The translations under genes and the position numbers were made by a program. 37,635 bases of DNA. Origin: a virus. The stretch spans positions 1 to 37,635 of IMG/VR virus record IMGVR_UViG_3300023179_000261; one strand, written 5' to 3'. This document shows, piece by piece, positions 24,914-31,692 of the stretch. Under the pieces are notes generated by a model that made no database searches, was not told the DNA's origin, and saw nothing but the letters and a program-made list of their open reading frames with translations. Position 1 is the stretch's first letter. Each line of letters opens with the position of its first letter.

Positions 24914-25213
24914 TTATTCGTAATCTCCAATGAGATTTTTCGTTATATTAAGTCGAAGCATCTCCCGCTGTAATGATGCTTTTTTTATCTCTAGCCGCCT
25001 AGCTACAGAGTTTAAATCACCATTATACCGCTCAAGCCATCCCAGAATCAAAAGCCGCCTTATCGCTGCCTTTAATACAGGAAGTTGAGGAATGCCATGC
25101 CCGACCTTTGAATTCACCCATCTTCCCCAATCTGGCTCTGCAAGATGAGCTAGTGCGCCTCTTGATTTGATAGCATCAGCAGACGGTTCTAATATTATAG
25201 AAGATATTAACAT
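24914..25213 (-). CDS. Small Fis-type helix-turn-helix protein
   Basis: A 99-residue protein. Residues about 66-92 (DLNSVARRLEIKKASLQREM, then LRLNI) match the Fis-type helix-turn-helix common in transcription regulators. The N-terminal part (LAHLAEPDWGRWVNSKVG) is found in small phage DNA-binding proteins of unknown target. It sits between RecT and an unknown gene in the leftward arm, so it could be a regulator of the recombination genes. Confidence 0.65.
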   Translation of the reverse strand: MLISSIILEPSADAIKSRGALAHLAEPDWGRWVNSKVGHGIPQLPVLKAAIRRLLILGWLERYNGDLNSVARRLEIKKASLQREMLRLNITKNLIGDYE

Positions 25214-25219
25214 AATTCC

Positions 25220-25522
25220 CTACGAATATAACTTTTCATGTATTTCCGTCACTTCCTCAAGTGATAATCCACGCTCAAACAAATCCGACATGGCCTGTTC
25301 GCGGTATCGAAGGCCGGTCAATTCTTCCTTAGATACATTAAAAACTACTGCATCTATATGCTCGGTTCTTCTGTATGTGAGTTTATCTTCATCCACACAA
25401 ATAAAGGTTGGATTATTACATAATGACTCCAGCCACCCCTCCGCTTGATGAGCAGATGAGAAGTTAATCTTATAGGTTTCGCCGAAGCTAAGTGTTATTT
25501 GCGCGAAAATTTCTTTACTCAT
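25220..25522 (-). CDS. Hypothetical protein coupled to Ank6
   Basis: A 100-residue acidic protein. It begins MSKEIFAQITLSFGETYKIN and continues NPTFICVDEDKLTYRRTEH and SLEEVTEIHEKLYS. The first four residues MSKE equal those of several ankyrin proteins, probably because the coupled start ATGAGTAAAG has been copied with them. No motif is recognised. Confidence 0.6.
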   Translation of the reverse strand: MSKEIFAQITLSFGETYKINFSSAHQAEGWLESLCNNPTFICVDEDKLTYRRTEHIDAVVFNVSKEELTGLRYREQAMSDLFERGLSLEEVTEIHEKLYS

Positions 25523-25800
25523 ATTTTTTCTCCTTGTTTTTTTATTGCGTCCTCAAGCAGCTTTACTACTTCTGTATGCTTATATTTTACCGCCCACCTT
25601 AACGCCTCATCATTACGAGCGTGAGGGTTGGCTTTAGCTTCCAGCAGTAGTTTTACTATTTCAGTGTGGCCATATTCTGCTGCCCACCTTAATGCCGCAT
25701 CATTATCGGCATGAACGTTAGCTCCTTCCGAAAGCAATCGCTTTATTTCGGTGACGTTGCCAGCTCTTACCGCCGTTATTAGTTTTTGCTCCTTACTCAT
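25519..25800 (-). CDS. Ankyrin-repeat protein Ank6 (N-cap, 1 repeat, C-cap), outlying copy
   Basis: A 93-residue protein: N-cap MSKEQKLITAVRAGNVTEIK, one repeat NDAALRWAAEYGHTEIVK, C-cap LRWAVKYKHTEVVKLLEDAI. The first twelve residues are identical to Ank5 (19185-19553), six kilobases away. It is an isolated cassette between an excisionase-like gene and a hypothetical gene, coupled to both by ATGA overlaps. Such a perfect fit into an operon suggests mobile cassette-like duplication. Confidence 0.88.
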   Translation of the reverse strand: MSKEQKLITAVRAGNVTEIKRLLSEGANVHADNDAALRWAAEYGHTEIVKLLLEAKANPHARNDEALRWAVKYKHTEVVKLLEDAIKKQGEKI

Positions 25801-26144
25801 CTCTTTCCCCCTTTTATTATTTTTGATTCTTTAATCAGTCGCGGGATAAAGCCTTCATAAAACATCAATCTATGATCTTTGTATATGGTGGCAAATTTCC
25901 ACTCCCCTCTGGCTTTCTTAGCAACAGTTTGATAAGGGTAGCCGGTAATATCCGACACTTCTTGCAGAGTCAGAAGCGAGGATTCCCTTATTGCGGGTGA
26001 GGGGAGAACTTTATACAACTCATCAATGATTTTGTGATACTTCTCTGAGTCTTTCATAAATAGCGCATGACGCAACTCAATCATTACCTCTAAGAACACC
26101 TCTGCATCTTCAATATTTGAATCTCCGCGCGTCAAGTTAGTCAT
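25797..26144 (-). CDS. Excisionase/MerR-like helix-turn-helix protein
   Basis: A 115-residue protein with a consensus ribosome binding site (AGGAGG, seven bases before the ATG). Residues about 56-110 (SLLTLQEVSDITGYPYQTVA, then KDHRLMFYEGFIPRLI) are the excisionase-type winged helix. The N-terminal half is a charged helix. Function could be recombination directionality, but no integrase is seen, so a transcription role is more likely. Confidence 0.68.
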   Translation of the reverse strand: MTNLTRGDSNIEDAEVFLEVMIELRHALFMKDSEKYHKIIDELYKVLPSPAIRESSLLTLQEVSDITGYPYQTVAKKARGEWKFATIYKDHRLMFYEGFIPRLIKESKIIKGGKR

Positions 26145-26401
26145 GTTGATTCCTCCTGTTCTATTAAATGATTCCGCCCTTTTGGGTGGATTGCTCTATA
26201 AAGAGCAGCAGCTATGCGCTCTATTGACTCCTCAGCGTCAGGGATTAACTCCCCTACCAGCCCAAGACACTGCTTAAAAGTCCTCACCCGTAATGAAAGA
26301 GCCTCTGGATAAATAGCTAGAGCTATCTTTTCCTCTGGAGGCAAATCAATCACAGGCTCTCCCCTGCTGTATCTAATAACTTTCTCAACTCTCCTTGGCA
26401 T
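26141..26401 (-). CDS. Hypothetical protein
   Basis: An 86-residue protein with a basic N-terminus (MPRRVEKVIRYSRGEP), then IDLPPEEKIALAIYPEALSL and a C-terminal helix IERIAAALYRAIHP. Its start lies inside the upstream gene, overlapping by 52 bases; GGGGGA stands shortly upstream. It shares an ATGA overlap with the following gene. No family is recognised. Confidence 0.58.
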   Translation of the reverse strand: MPRRVEKVIRYSRGEPVIDLPPEEKIALAIYPEALSLRVRTFKQCLGLVGELIPDAEESIERIAAALYRAIHPKGRNHLIEQEEST

Positions 26402-26592
26402 AAATCCCCCACTAATTCCTCAATATATTCCTTCACTTCTTCTGGTTTTAGATTGCAAACCCCTAGATAAGACAATAAAGCGCAAATATCCTCGCTGGTT
26501 TTCTTTATTACCCCTCGCACCTCACCCAATTTTTCTATAGCAAGAAGCTCATTTTGTGATGCATCATCTTTTGGAGCCTCAAAATAAGTCAT
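26350..26592 (-). CDS. Hypothetical acidic protein
   Basis: An 80-residue protein. I prefer the second ATG (26592, MTYFEAPKDDASQNE) over the ATG at 26598, because AAGGAG is only one base from the first and seven from the second. The rest is helical (EKLGEVRGVIKKTSEDICAL, then EEVKEYIEELVGDLCQ). No motif is recognised. It opens a new transcript segment after an 86-base gap that holds a DnaA-box-like site and a TATAAT. Confidence 0.58.
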   Translation of the reverse strand: MTYFEAPKDDASQNELLAIEKLGEVRGVIKKTSEDICALLSYLGVCNLKPEEVKEYIEELVGDLCQGELRKLLDTAGESL

Positions 26593-26661
26593 AAACATTC
26601 TCCTTGGTATTTTGTATTATAAAATCAAATAGATTAGAATAGCACTAATTAAGATGTCTGT

Positions 26662-26670
26662 TGTGGATAA
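26662..26670 (-). promoter_or_regulatory. DnaA-box sequence between genes (second copy)
   Basis: TGTGGATAA, exact reverse complement of the DnaA box TTATCCACA. It is part of a 12-base word, ttgtggataact (26661-26672), that recurs unchanged at 30875-30886. It lies in a gene-free gap between the Dam methylase and a hypothetical gene. Confidence 0.45.
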
Positions 26671-26678
26671 CTCCATGT

Positions 26679-27113
26679 TTATCTATCCCTCTCAAAAATG
26701 ACTATCGCCGAAGGAAATGGGGCTGAATTGCTGTGGCCTCCAAATTTTAAACGACCTCTTAGAAATTCAATCTTCCCATGGGGGATTATATAATCATGCC
26801 ACCATGCCGTATCTGTACGCGCTGGAAGTAAACAAACGACTTTCGCGACATGTTGCCCGTTGGTAAAGGTAGCTTCATAAGCCTTTTTTACCCACCTCCC
26901 AATCTCGCGGCCATAAGGTGGATTCATCCAACAAACATTGTCTTTCCAGTCTTGCGTTAGTCCATCTATTTCAGAGGTATAATACCTTGAGCATTTTGCA
27001 TTTTCTGGCGTAGCGCAAACATCAAGTGTAAAGCCATGAACCGCATGGAGCCGATCAAATAAATCCTGTGGTGTTGCCCATAGGTCTGTTTTGCTTGAAA
27101 AATGTACATTCAT
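26679..27113 (-). CDS. DNA N-6-adenine methyltransferase, phage Dam family
   Basis: A 144-residue protein starting MNVHFSSKTDLWATPQD; the upstream in-frame ATG at 27155 would add 14 unrelated residues. FTLDVCATPENAKC and the catalytic WMNPPYG (N64-P-P-Y67) are the phage Dam family marks. It transfers a methyl group from S-adenosylmethionine to adenine, probably to protect phage DNA from host restriction. Length is in the normal range for this short family. Confidence 0.92.
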   Translation of the reverse strand: MNVHFSSKTDLWATPQDLFDRLHAVHGFTLDVCATPENAKCSRYYTSEIDGLTQDWKDNVCWMNPPYGREIGRWVKKAYEATFTNGQHVAKVVCLLPARTDTAWWHDYIIPHGKIEFLRGRLKFGGHSNSAPFPSAIVIFERDR

Positions 27114-27165
27114 AAAATCGCCCCTAGTGGTGCTGGATGTTAAGTGAATAGGCATGGATAACTTA

Positions 27166-27405
27166 TCAGGTTTCTTTTTGTGCTTGATTGATTAGAGATT
27201 TAATCCTTCTGACTAATTCCTCTTGTAGCTCATGACTATTGGCTAGATCTGAGGGGGGGAGTAGTTCCAAGTAGTATTGATGCACTAGATCCGATGGATT
27301 AATGAATTGATTCCCTATTTTGAACTGCTCTTCCCCCCACTGGAGTATAGAAGCAACCAAGAAGCCATAGGCGTCAGAAAGAGATGCAAGACTAAGCATG
27401 ATCAC
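27166..27405 (-). CDS. Hypothetical protein
   Basis: A 79-residue protein. The GTG at 27405 overlaps the upstream stop (GTGA); the ATG at 27399 is an alternative start, with a GGGG run eight bases before it. Sequence MLSLASLSDAYGFLVASILQ, then INPSDLVHQYYLELLPPSDL and a helical end. No family is recognised. Confidence 0.55.
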   Translation of the reverse strand: MIMLSLASLSDAYGFLVASILQWGEEQFKIGNQFINPSDLVHQYYLELLPPSDLANSHELQEELVRRIKSLINQAQKET

Positions 27406-27710
27406 GCCCCTGCTCTTTTCAGAAGGTTCTCTAATTTAGCGGCTAAGGTTGGCCTTTTTAGGAGGCGTTTTAGTTCTGGCTCCCCCTCGTCGATCAAGAG
27501 GGACAGCGAACCAAGAGTTGTTGCCCCAGTCTCGCTTAACTCTCTTACTTCCTTATTGGTAAGATAGGGGACTAAGTCCGCCCCTATCTCTGTATTTAGG
27601 CCGCATTGAGCAACGGTATTGAATACCAGATCAACCTTTTTTCTTGAGTGCGAGCGGCCATCTAATATTAGTTTAGACGCTGCTCTATCGGGATAAGCTC
27701 CTATTGTCAT
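27402..27710 (-). CDS. Hypothetical protein next to the YqaJ exonuclease
   Basis: A 102-residue protein (AAGGAA upstream). It starts MTIGAYPDRAASKLILDGRS and includes YLTNKEVRELSETGATTLGS and LLKRPTLAAKLENLLKRAG. Small genes next to phage exonucleases are sometimes accessory recombination proteins, but nothing in the sequence shows that. Its ATG overlaps the stop of the exonuclease gene. Confidence 0.58.
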   Translation of the reverse strand: MTIGAYPDRAASKLILDGRSHSRKKVDLVFNTVAQCGLNTEIGADLVPYLTNKEVRELSETGATTLGSLSLLIDEGEPELKRLLKRPTLAAKLENLLKRAGA

Positions 27711-28621
27711 ATTGTTTCCTTGCGCTTGATTGTTAAAGTCCTGTAACTGGTGCCCTGTGTAGTAAAGCCTTTACGATGCACAACTTTACTCTCCATTACA
27801 ATATCAGCAATTTGGGCAGTTCCAGCATCCCCTATTTTTTCAAAAAGATTGGATTTTAAGAAATTTAATTCTTTTTCTTTTTCTCTTAAGTCCGCCCCTA
27901 GTGCTTTTGTTATCTCCTGAGCGGCTATAAAATCCCTTGCCAGATCTTCTACCTCTGGGTTATCTATCAACACCACTCTATCCGCATCCACGGCTTTATT
28001 TGTAGCCAATAATATATCTGTTGTTGCCGGGTGATAATCGGGGTGTGGTGGACTCTTTAAGTTCCAGAACTCTTCTATTTTTCTGATGTGTTTATCTATG
28101 AACTCGTGATTAATGGTTCTGATTATGTGTTTTGGAGTATTTCCACCGACTAGAGCCCCAATAATGCACCAAGTTAACCCCGTCGTGGCCATCTGGTGCT
28201 GTATCTGTATCTCTATGTAATTGGTTGAGTTCCCTTCCTCCCAATTTTTCATATTTTGAAAGAAATCTACGTTTTTAATCTCAAGAATGCCCTTTCCGTA
28301 GAGTAAAAACATCCCTTTAATTTCCTCTGGAGCGTTAGGTGTTACTCCTGTAATATAATAATCGGGAGTTGCGGCCATTCCGTTTATTGATGGACTAACG
28401 GCGAACTCAGCTTTTTCTATTATTAGTCCCAAATCCTCCGCAAACCCCTTAGCAATTACTGACTCTAAGCGGTTGCCCCATACAAGAGGGGTTCCAGTAG
28501 CGGCAACCTCCTTCCCTTCAAATTTCTCTTTGTATAACGAGTAGTAAGATTTATAAGGCGATGCATTCCATAATGCGGCGGCATCACTGCTCCCGATGAA
28601 TTCTTTTCTATTGTGTGTCAT
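27707..28621 (-). CDS. YqaJ-like viral recombinase/exonuclease (lambda exonuclease fold)
   Basis: A 304-residue protein. Motifs in order: FIGSSDAAALWNASPYKSYY, GNRLESVIAKGF (E53), GMAATPDYYI (D87), GILEIKNVDF (E114, K116) and IEIQIQHQM (Q139 to Q143). This is the PD-(D/E)XK set of YqaJ enzymes, which digest one strand at DNA ends and hand the 3' tail to RecT. The C-terminal part is a coiled-coil-like region (ITKALGADLREKEKELNF). It acts with the RecT-like protein at 23964-24887. Confidence 0.92.
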   Translation of the reverse strand: MTHNRKEFIGSSDAAALWNASPYKSYYSLYKEKFEGKEVAATGTPLVWGNRLESVIAKGFAEDLGLIIEKAEFAVSPSINGMAATPDYYITGVTPNAPEEIKGMFLLYGKGILEIKNVDFFQNMKNWEEGNSTNYIEIQIQHQMATTGLTWCIIGALVGGNTPKHIIRTINHEFIDKHIRKIEEFWNLKSPPHPDYHPATTDILLATNKAVDADRVVLIDNPEVEDLARDFIAAQEITKALGADLREKEKELNFLKSNLFEKIGDAGTAQIADIVMESKVVHRKGFTTQGTSYRTLTIKRKETI

Positions 28622-28622
28622 G

Positions 28623-29273
28623 TTATTTACTCCTGTTTGTTTGTTGTATTGTTAAGCACTTCCTAGCGTGGAATTCTCCGCTTGCTAAAAATTTGTATTC
28701 ATTGGCGTTTAGCGTTACTGCAATCACCTCATCACTCATTAGATGGTCATATTCCTTTTCTAATTGTGAATATATCCACCTCATAAAATTCTTTAATGGC
28801 TCAACCAGTGCCGCGCTTTCGTTATCCCTTATATAACTGTCTCTGGAATCAAAAAAATACTCGCCGTTATTTGTTATTGTGAACTCAGTACAATTTTCGT
28901 GGTAGTAACGCCCGCTATGTTCCACCTCAGCACAAAGTCGGTAAAAGGCGGGCTTTTGTATTGCCTGCAATTCACGCGCTATTTCATGCAATGTTGTATC
29001 AAGCGGTGCATACGCTTTTATAGCTGTAAGTGCGCCTTTCTTGTAGGAATAGCTACCGTCAAAACACGCTCCATCCCCTTGTGAATAGAATCCGCTAAAA
29101 TAGATTTTATCTATGTTAATCCCTAGCAAGGCCGCACAGGCTTTTGCATCATCATAGATGTATTCGTGCCAGTCTTGGTTAAGCTCACCTCTCTTGTACC
29201 ATTCGCGAGCGTTTTCCTTCGCCTCCTCGTTTAATTCTTCATAGGCAAAGGCTTGTGTTTCAATAGTATGCAT
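28623..29273 (-). CDS. Conserved phage protein of unknown function (sometimes called antitoxin)
   Basis: A 216-residue protein. The start FAYEELNEEAKENAREWYKR and the block INIDKIYFSGFYSQGDGACF, then GSYSYKKGALTAIKAYAP, HSGRYYHENCTEF and FMRWIYSQLEKEYDHLMSDE identify a common phage protein whose role is unsettled. Some records call it an antitoxin, but no toxin gene is beside it here. Its 5' leader (caggagtaaataac) is identical to that of the exonuclease gene. Confidence 0.75.
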   Translation of the reverse strand: MHTIETQAFAYEELNEEAKENAREWYKRGELNQDWHEYIYDDAKACAALLGINIDKIYFSGFYSQGDGACFDGSYSYKKGALTAIKAYAPLDTTLHEIARELQAIQKPAFYRLCAEVEHSGRYYHENCTEFTITNNGEYFFDSRDSYIRDNESAALVEPLKNFMRWIYSQLEKEYDHLMSDEVIAVTLNANEYKFLASGEFHARKCLTIQQTNRSK

Positions 29274-29316
29274 GTTATTTACTCCTGTGTTTGTTAAAAG
29301 TCGCTATGATTCTATA

Positions 29317-29718
29317 TTAACCCCCTATATGCGCGGCAAAAATGCCCTTCGTTTCAAAATGCCTTTTCCACTCTACCCCGTCGTTAAAGTCCTCTAATAA
29401 TGCGCTAACCAGCTTTTTATTCTGGTCATTTTCTGCAACCTTTGCCAGTTTGCCAAGTGCAAGGCGTATTGCTTCACTTTGCGTATCGTACCCACAACCA
29501 TTAGCAGCGGCTTTAACGATAGCATCCCCAAAGAAATGCAAATAGCAGGTTGTGCGCATTCCGCTTGCGCTTCTTATGAATGTAACATTACCCTTAAACA
29601 TTCGCCGCATAGCGTCAATATCGCCATAGGCTACAATATCTATTGCAGGGTTTAAACTATGCAGTGTATAGCTGTTACTAGCGATTTTATCGCGTTTTTG
29701 ATATAATTCCGTTGTCAT
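29317..29718 (-). CDS. Hypothetical protein
   Basis: A 133-residue protein (AGAGAGGGGA upstream). It contains LNPAIDIVAYGDIDAMRRMF, SGMRTTCYLHFFGDAIV, CGYDTQSEAIRLALGKLA and GVEWKRHFETKGIFAAHIGG. Compact alpha/beta composition, no membrane segment. I do not recognise the family. It starts two bases after the preceding gene. Confidence 0.6.
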   Translation of the reverse strand: MTTELYQKRDKIASNSYTLHSLNPAIDIVAYGDIDAMRRMFKGNVTFIRSASGMRTTCYLHFFGDAIVKAAANGCGYDTQSEAIRLALGKLAKVAENDQNKKLVSALLEDFNDGVEWKRHFETKGIFAAHIGG

Positions 29719-29719
29719 A

Positions 29720-30409
29720 TTATTTCCCCTCTCTTAAGTTATCAACGTATTCTTTAAAATCCGCGCTTGCGTTTTCCCATATCCAATTAGAAATATGGCC
29801 GTTGCTGTCATAATCCGCCATAAGCGAATAACCGCCTAAGACATCGTCAATGTCACCTATGGATTCATCTTTTATTATGTGTATTATGAAAAACTCTAAT
29901 AGTAAACCTAGCCTTGCTTCTTCCCAGTCATTCAGATCTTCTTTCCATTCGCTATAATTGCTTGAAAAGAATGAAACAAAACCATCACGGCTTGCACATC
30001 TTGAGTTTATAAAAGCCAACCAGCTACAACCCGCATTAGTTAGGATAAACTCGCGTATGGCCTCTAATTGCTCAATAGGAATCAGGCCATAGATGCCATC
30101 TGTAGTGTTGGCATAATATGCTGAGCGTGTTAATATTTCAAACTCAATATTTACGGTGAATTTCCCGCGCGTTTTAGCTGCTATAAGCTTTTCAATTTCA
30201 GTACAATAAGCTTTCGCATATTCTACATGCACCGCCTGCCATAGAATATCGCCATGGAATAAATCCCTAAGTTTCTCTAATTGCGCAGCGGTTACATTAT
30301 AATCCCTTTCTAAGACTTCATGCTCATATTCCAGCCATGAATCAAGCAGTGCACTGTGTGAAGATTCATAGAATCCCGCAAATGGTATTTTCACGCTTAG
30401 TTTTTGCAT
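29720..30409 (-). CDS. Conserved phage protein of unknown function
   Basis: A 229-residue acidic protein. The opening KIPFAGFYESSHSALLDSWL with a following YNVTAAQLEKL and the block HVEYAKAYCTEIEKLIAAKT, then FINSRCASRDGFVSFFSSNY, WEEARLGLLLEFFI match a family of phage proteins of unknown role that begin IPFPGFYES. AGGAG lies nine bases before the ATG. Very acidic composition (many Asp and Glu) could mean DNA mimicry, but that is only a suggestion. Confidence 0.68.
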   Translation of the reverse strand: MQKLSVKIPFAGFYESSHSALLDSWLEYEHEVLERDYNVTAAQLEKLRDLFHGDILWQAVHVEYAKAYCTEIEKLIAAKTRGKFTVNIEFEILTRSAYYANTTDGIYGLIPIEQLEAIREFILTNAGCSWLAFINSRCASRDGFVSFFSSNYSEWKEDLNDWEEARLGLLLEFFIIHIIKDESIGDIDDVLGGYSLMADYDSNGHISNWIWENASADFKEYVDNLREGK

Positions 30410-30424
30410 TGTGTTACTCCTGTG

Positions 30425-30556
30425 TTAATGGTTAAGCATGTAAAAGCAAGTGGAATGACTGTATTTCGTCATACAAGCACTCATAGCCTCACTATCAGTC
30501 TTAGCTAAGTAATATATAACCAAGGTGGTAATTATTCCCGTAATCGCATATTTCAT
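30425..30556 (-). CDS. 43-residue small membrane protein
   Basis: Short gene below usual size limits. It begins MKYAITGIITTLVIYYLAKT, one membrane segment, and ends CMTKYSHSTCFYMLNH. The Cys pair and the ending are of a kind I recall in tiny phage membrane proteins. The ATG overlaps the stop of the upstream gene (ATGA, 30556-30553), with GGAAAGG before it. Function unknown. Confidence 0.6.
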   Translation of the reverse strand: MKYAITGIITTLVIYYLAKTDSEAMSACMTKYSHSTCFYMLNH

Positions 30557-30750
30557 ATAGCCGCCTTTCCTTGTATGATTAAACTCGTTAGTGCTTCTGT
30601 TACACCGTTAATTACGCCTACACTTTCATCTGGCATCTGCTCAAGCACTAATAAGTGGATTCTTTTCCTATTATATTGCAGATGCTGCACAGTACTCGCG
30701 CTTAATACACTAAAAATACTCTCTGCTACTTCGTCTAATTCACTATACAT
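30553..30750 (-). CDS. Hypothetical protein, first gene of the leftward early operon
   Basis: A 65-residue protein starting at ATG 30750 (MYSELDEVAESIFSVL), with AAGGGGA upstream; an extension to 30801 would include the promoter. It is helical (ASTVQHLQYNRKRIHLLVL, then GVTEALTSLIIQG). No family is recognised. As the promoter-proximal gene it is probably expressed early. Its stop overlaps the next small gene. Confidence 0.6.
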   Translation of the reverse strand: MYSELDEVAESIFSVLSASTVQHLQYNRKRIHLLVLEQMPDESVGVINGVTEALTSLIIQGKAAI

Positions 30751-30788
30751 TATTAAATCCCCTTTTTGTTGTTTCGATATATGAAAAC

Positions 30789-30817
30789 ATAATATAGACA
30801 ACGGTGCATAGCTACAA
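30789..30817 (-). promoter_or_regulatory. Candidate early leftward promoter
   Basis: On the minus strand, TTGTAG (30817-30812), a 17-base spacer and TATTAT (30794-30789), about 40 bases before the first gene of the leftward arm. Best placed promoter for the replication and recombination operon. Confidence 0.55.
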
Positions 30818-30875
30818 AATAATTTCAGGAAATACCAAAATAATACGATTCTTCAACCATATCAATATATTAGGT

Positions 30876-30884
30876 TGTGGATAA
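30876..30884 (-). promoter_or_regulatory. DnaA box
   Basis: TGTGGATAA, exact complement of the consensus TTATCCACA, in the AT-rich part of the control region. The 12-base context is the same as at 26661-26672. Supports use of host DnaA, or regulation by it. Confidence 0.5.
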
Positions 30885-31183
30885 CTTTGGTGCAAAAAGG
30901 CAACAAAATGGCCAAGAATAAGGTATTCGTTAATTTCTATGTGATTTTACCCCAAAATATGAGAAAAAAATGTCGTTTTTGAAAGCCGCAATCCGCCCAT
31001 GTTTGATTTTGTCAAGAAAAAAATAATCAGAGATTATTCAGGAATATCAAGGGGTTGAGGGGGTTAAAAGGTTAATTTTCGTTAAATATTATTAATTAAT
31101 AGTTAACGGTACAGGTGATGGAATACTTTATTAAGTTTGTAAAAAAGAGGATAGAAATATATACAACAAAATATAGGGGGCAA

Positions 31184-31232
31184 CCTCGCGTGATGCGTTG
31201 CAGGCGCGCGCGCTACGCGTGTGTATGCGAGG
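31184..31232. other. GC-rich hairpin with alternating purine-pyrimidine core
   Basis: CCTCGC (31184-31189) pairs with GCGAGG (31227-31232). The interior contains gcgcgcgcgc (31204-31213) followed by alternating bases to 31229, a Z-DNA-prone run with one break. It stands out from the AT-rich surroundings. Confidence 0.5.
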
Positions 31233-31482
31233 GAGAGGGGTTTTCCCTCAAACCGATTTCAAAACCATACACAAACGAGAGGAAAATACCCTTACAAGAG
31301 GGAATCGAAAAAAATACGGCGGTAGGAAGGACGGCTATTTTATCCTTCTAAAAATGGCCTCAGAACGAACTTAACCACAAAGAGCCAATAATGAACAATA
31401 CCACTCCTTATATATATATATCCCAAAGAAGCAATTTGCTTTTTATAAGTTGCTGAAAAATAAGGATTCTTTTTTTTGAAAA

Positions 31483-31530
31483 GGGTGGGGGGAGAAAAAC
31501 ATAGGGGGGCGGGGAGTCGGGGAGGGCGGG
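31483..31530 (+). other. G-quadruplex-type tract
   Basis: Runs of three to six G: gggtgggggg at 31483-31492, then five runs within 31504-31530 (6, 4, 4, 3 and 3 G) with loops of one to four bases. It fits the G3+N1-7 rule on the plus strand. Found just upstream of the iterons. Confidence 0.6.
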
Positions 31531-31638
31531 CTAGGTTCCCAGCCTCATACCGGCGTATTTTTTTCCTCTGTAATCGGCTGTTTCCCTTACTTAGATTTTT
31601 TTTCTCGGGAAATTTTTTTCGACTATTCTCGATTTTAG

Positions 31639-31666
31639 TTGACTTTTGCCGAGAATATTCTACTTT
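31639..31666 (+). promoter_or_regulatory. Candidate rightward promoter before the iterons
   Basis: TTGACT (31639-31644), 16-base spacer, TACTTT (31661-31666). A transcript from here would pass through the iterons into the RHH gene. The -10 box is only a fair match. Confidence 0.3.
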
Positions 31667-31692
31667 TTTCGGGAGGTTGCTGGCATGTTGTC

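Noticed and set aside
25797-26144. Excisionase-like gene as proof of a temperate life cycle
   Set aside because: No integrase or attachment site is seen anywhere in the circle. The same fold is common in ordinary regulators.
28623-29273. Antitoxin of a toxin-antitoxin pair
   Set aside because: The label exists for relatives, but neither neighbour looks like a toxin and the protein is larger than usual antitoxins.
31115-31351. Rightward 78-residue reading frame in the control region
   Set aside because: Composition follows the odd DNA (GC-rich tract read as MRCRRARYACVCEGEG) and it is unrelated to neighbours. It cannot be excluded, but there is no support.
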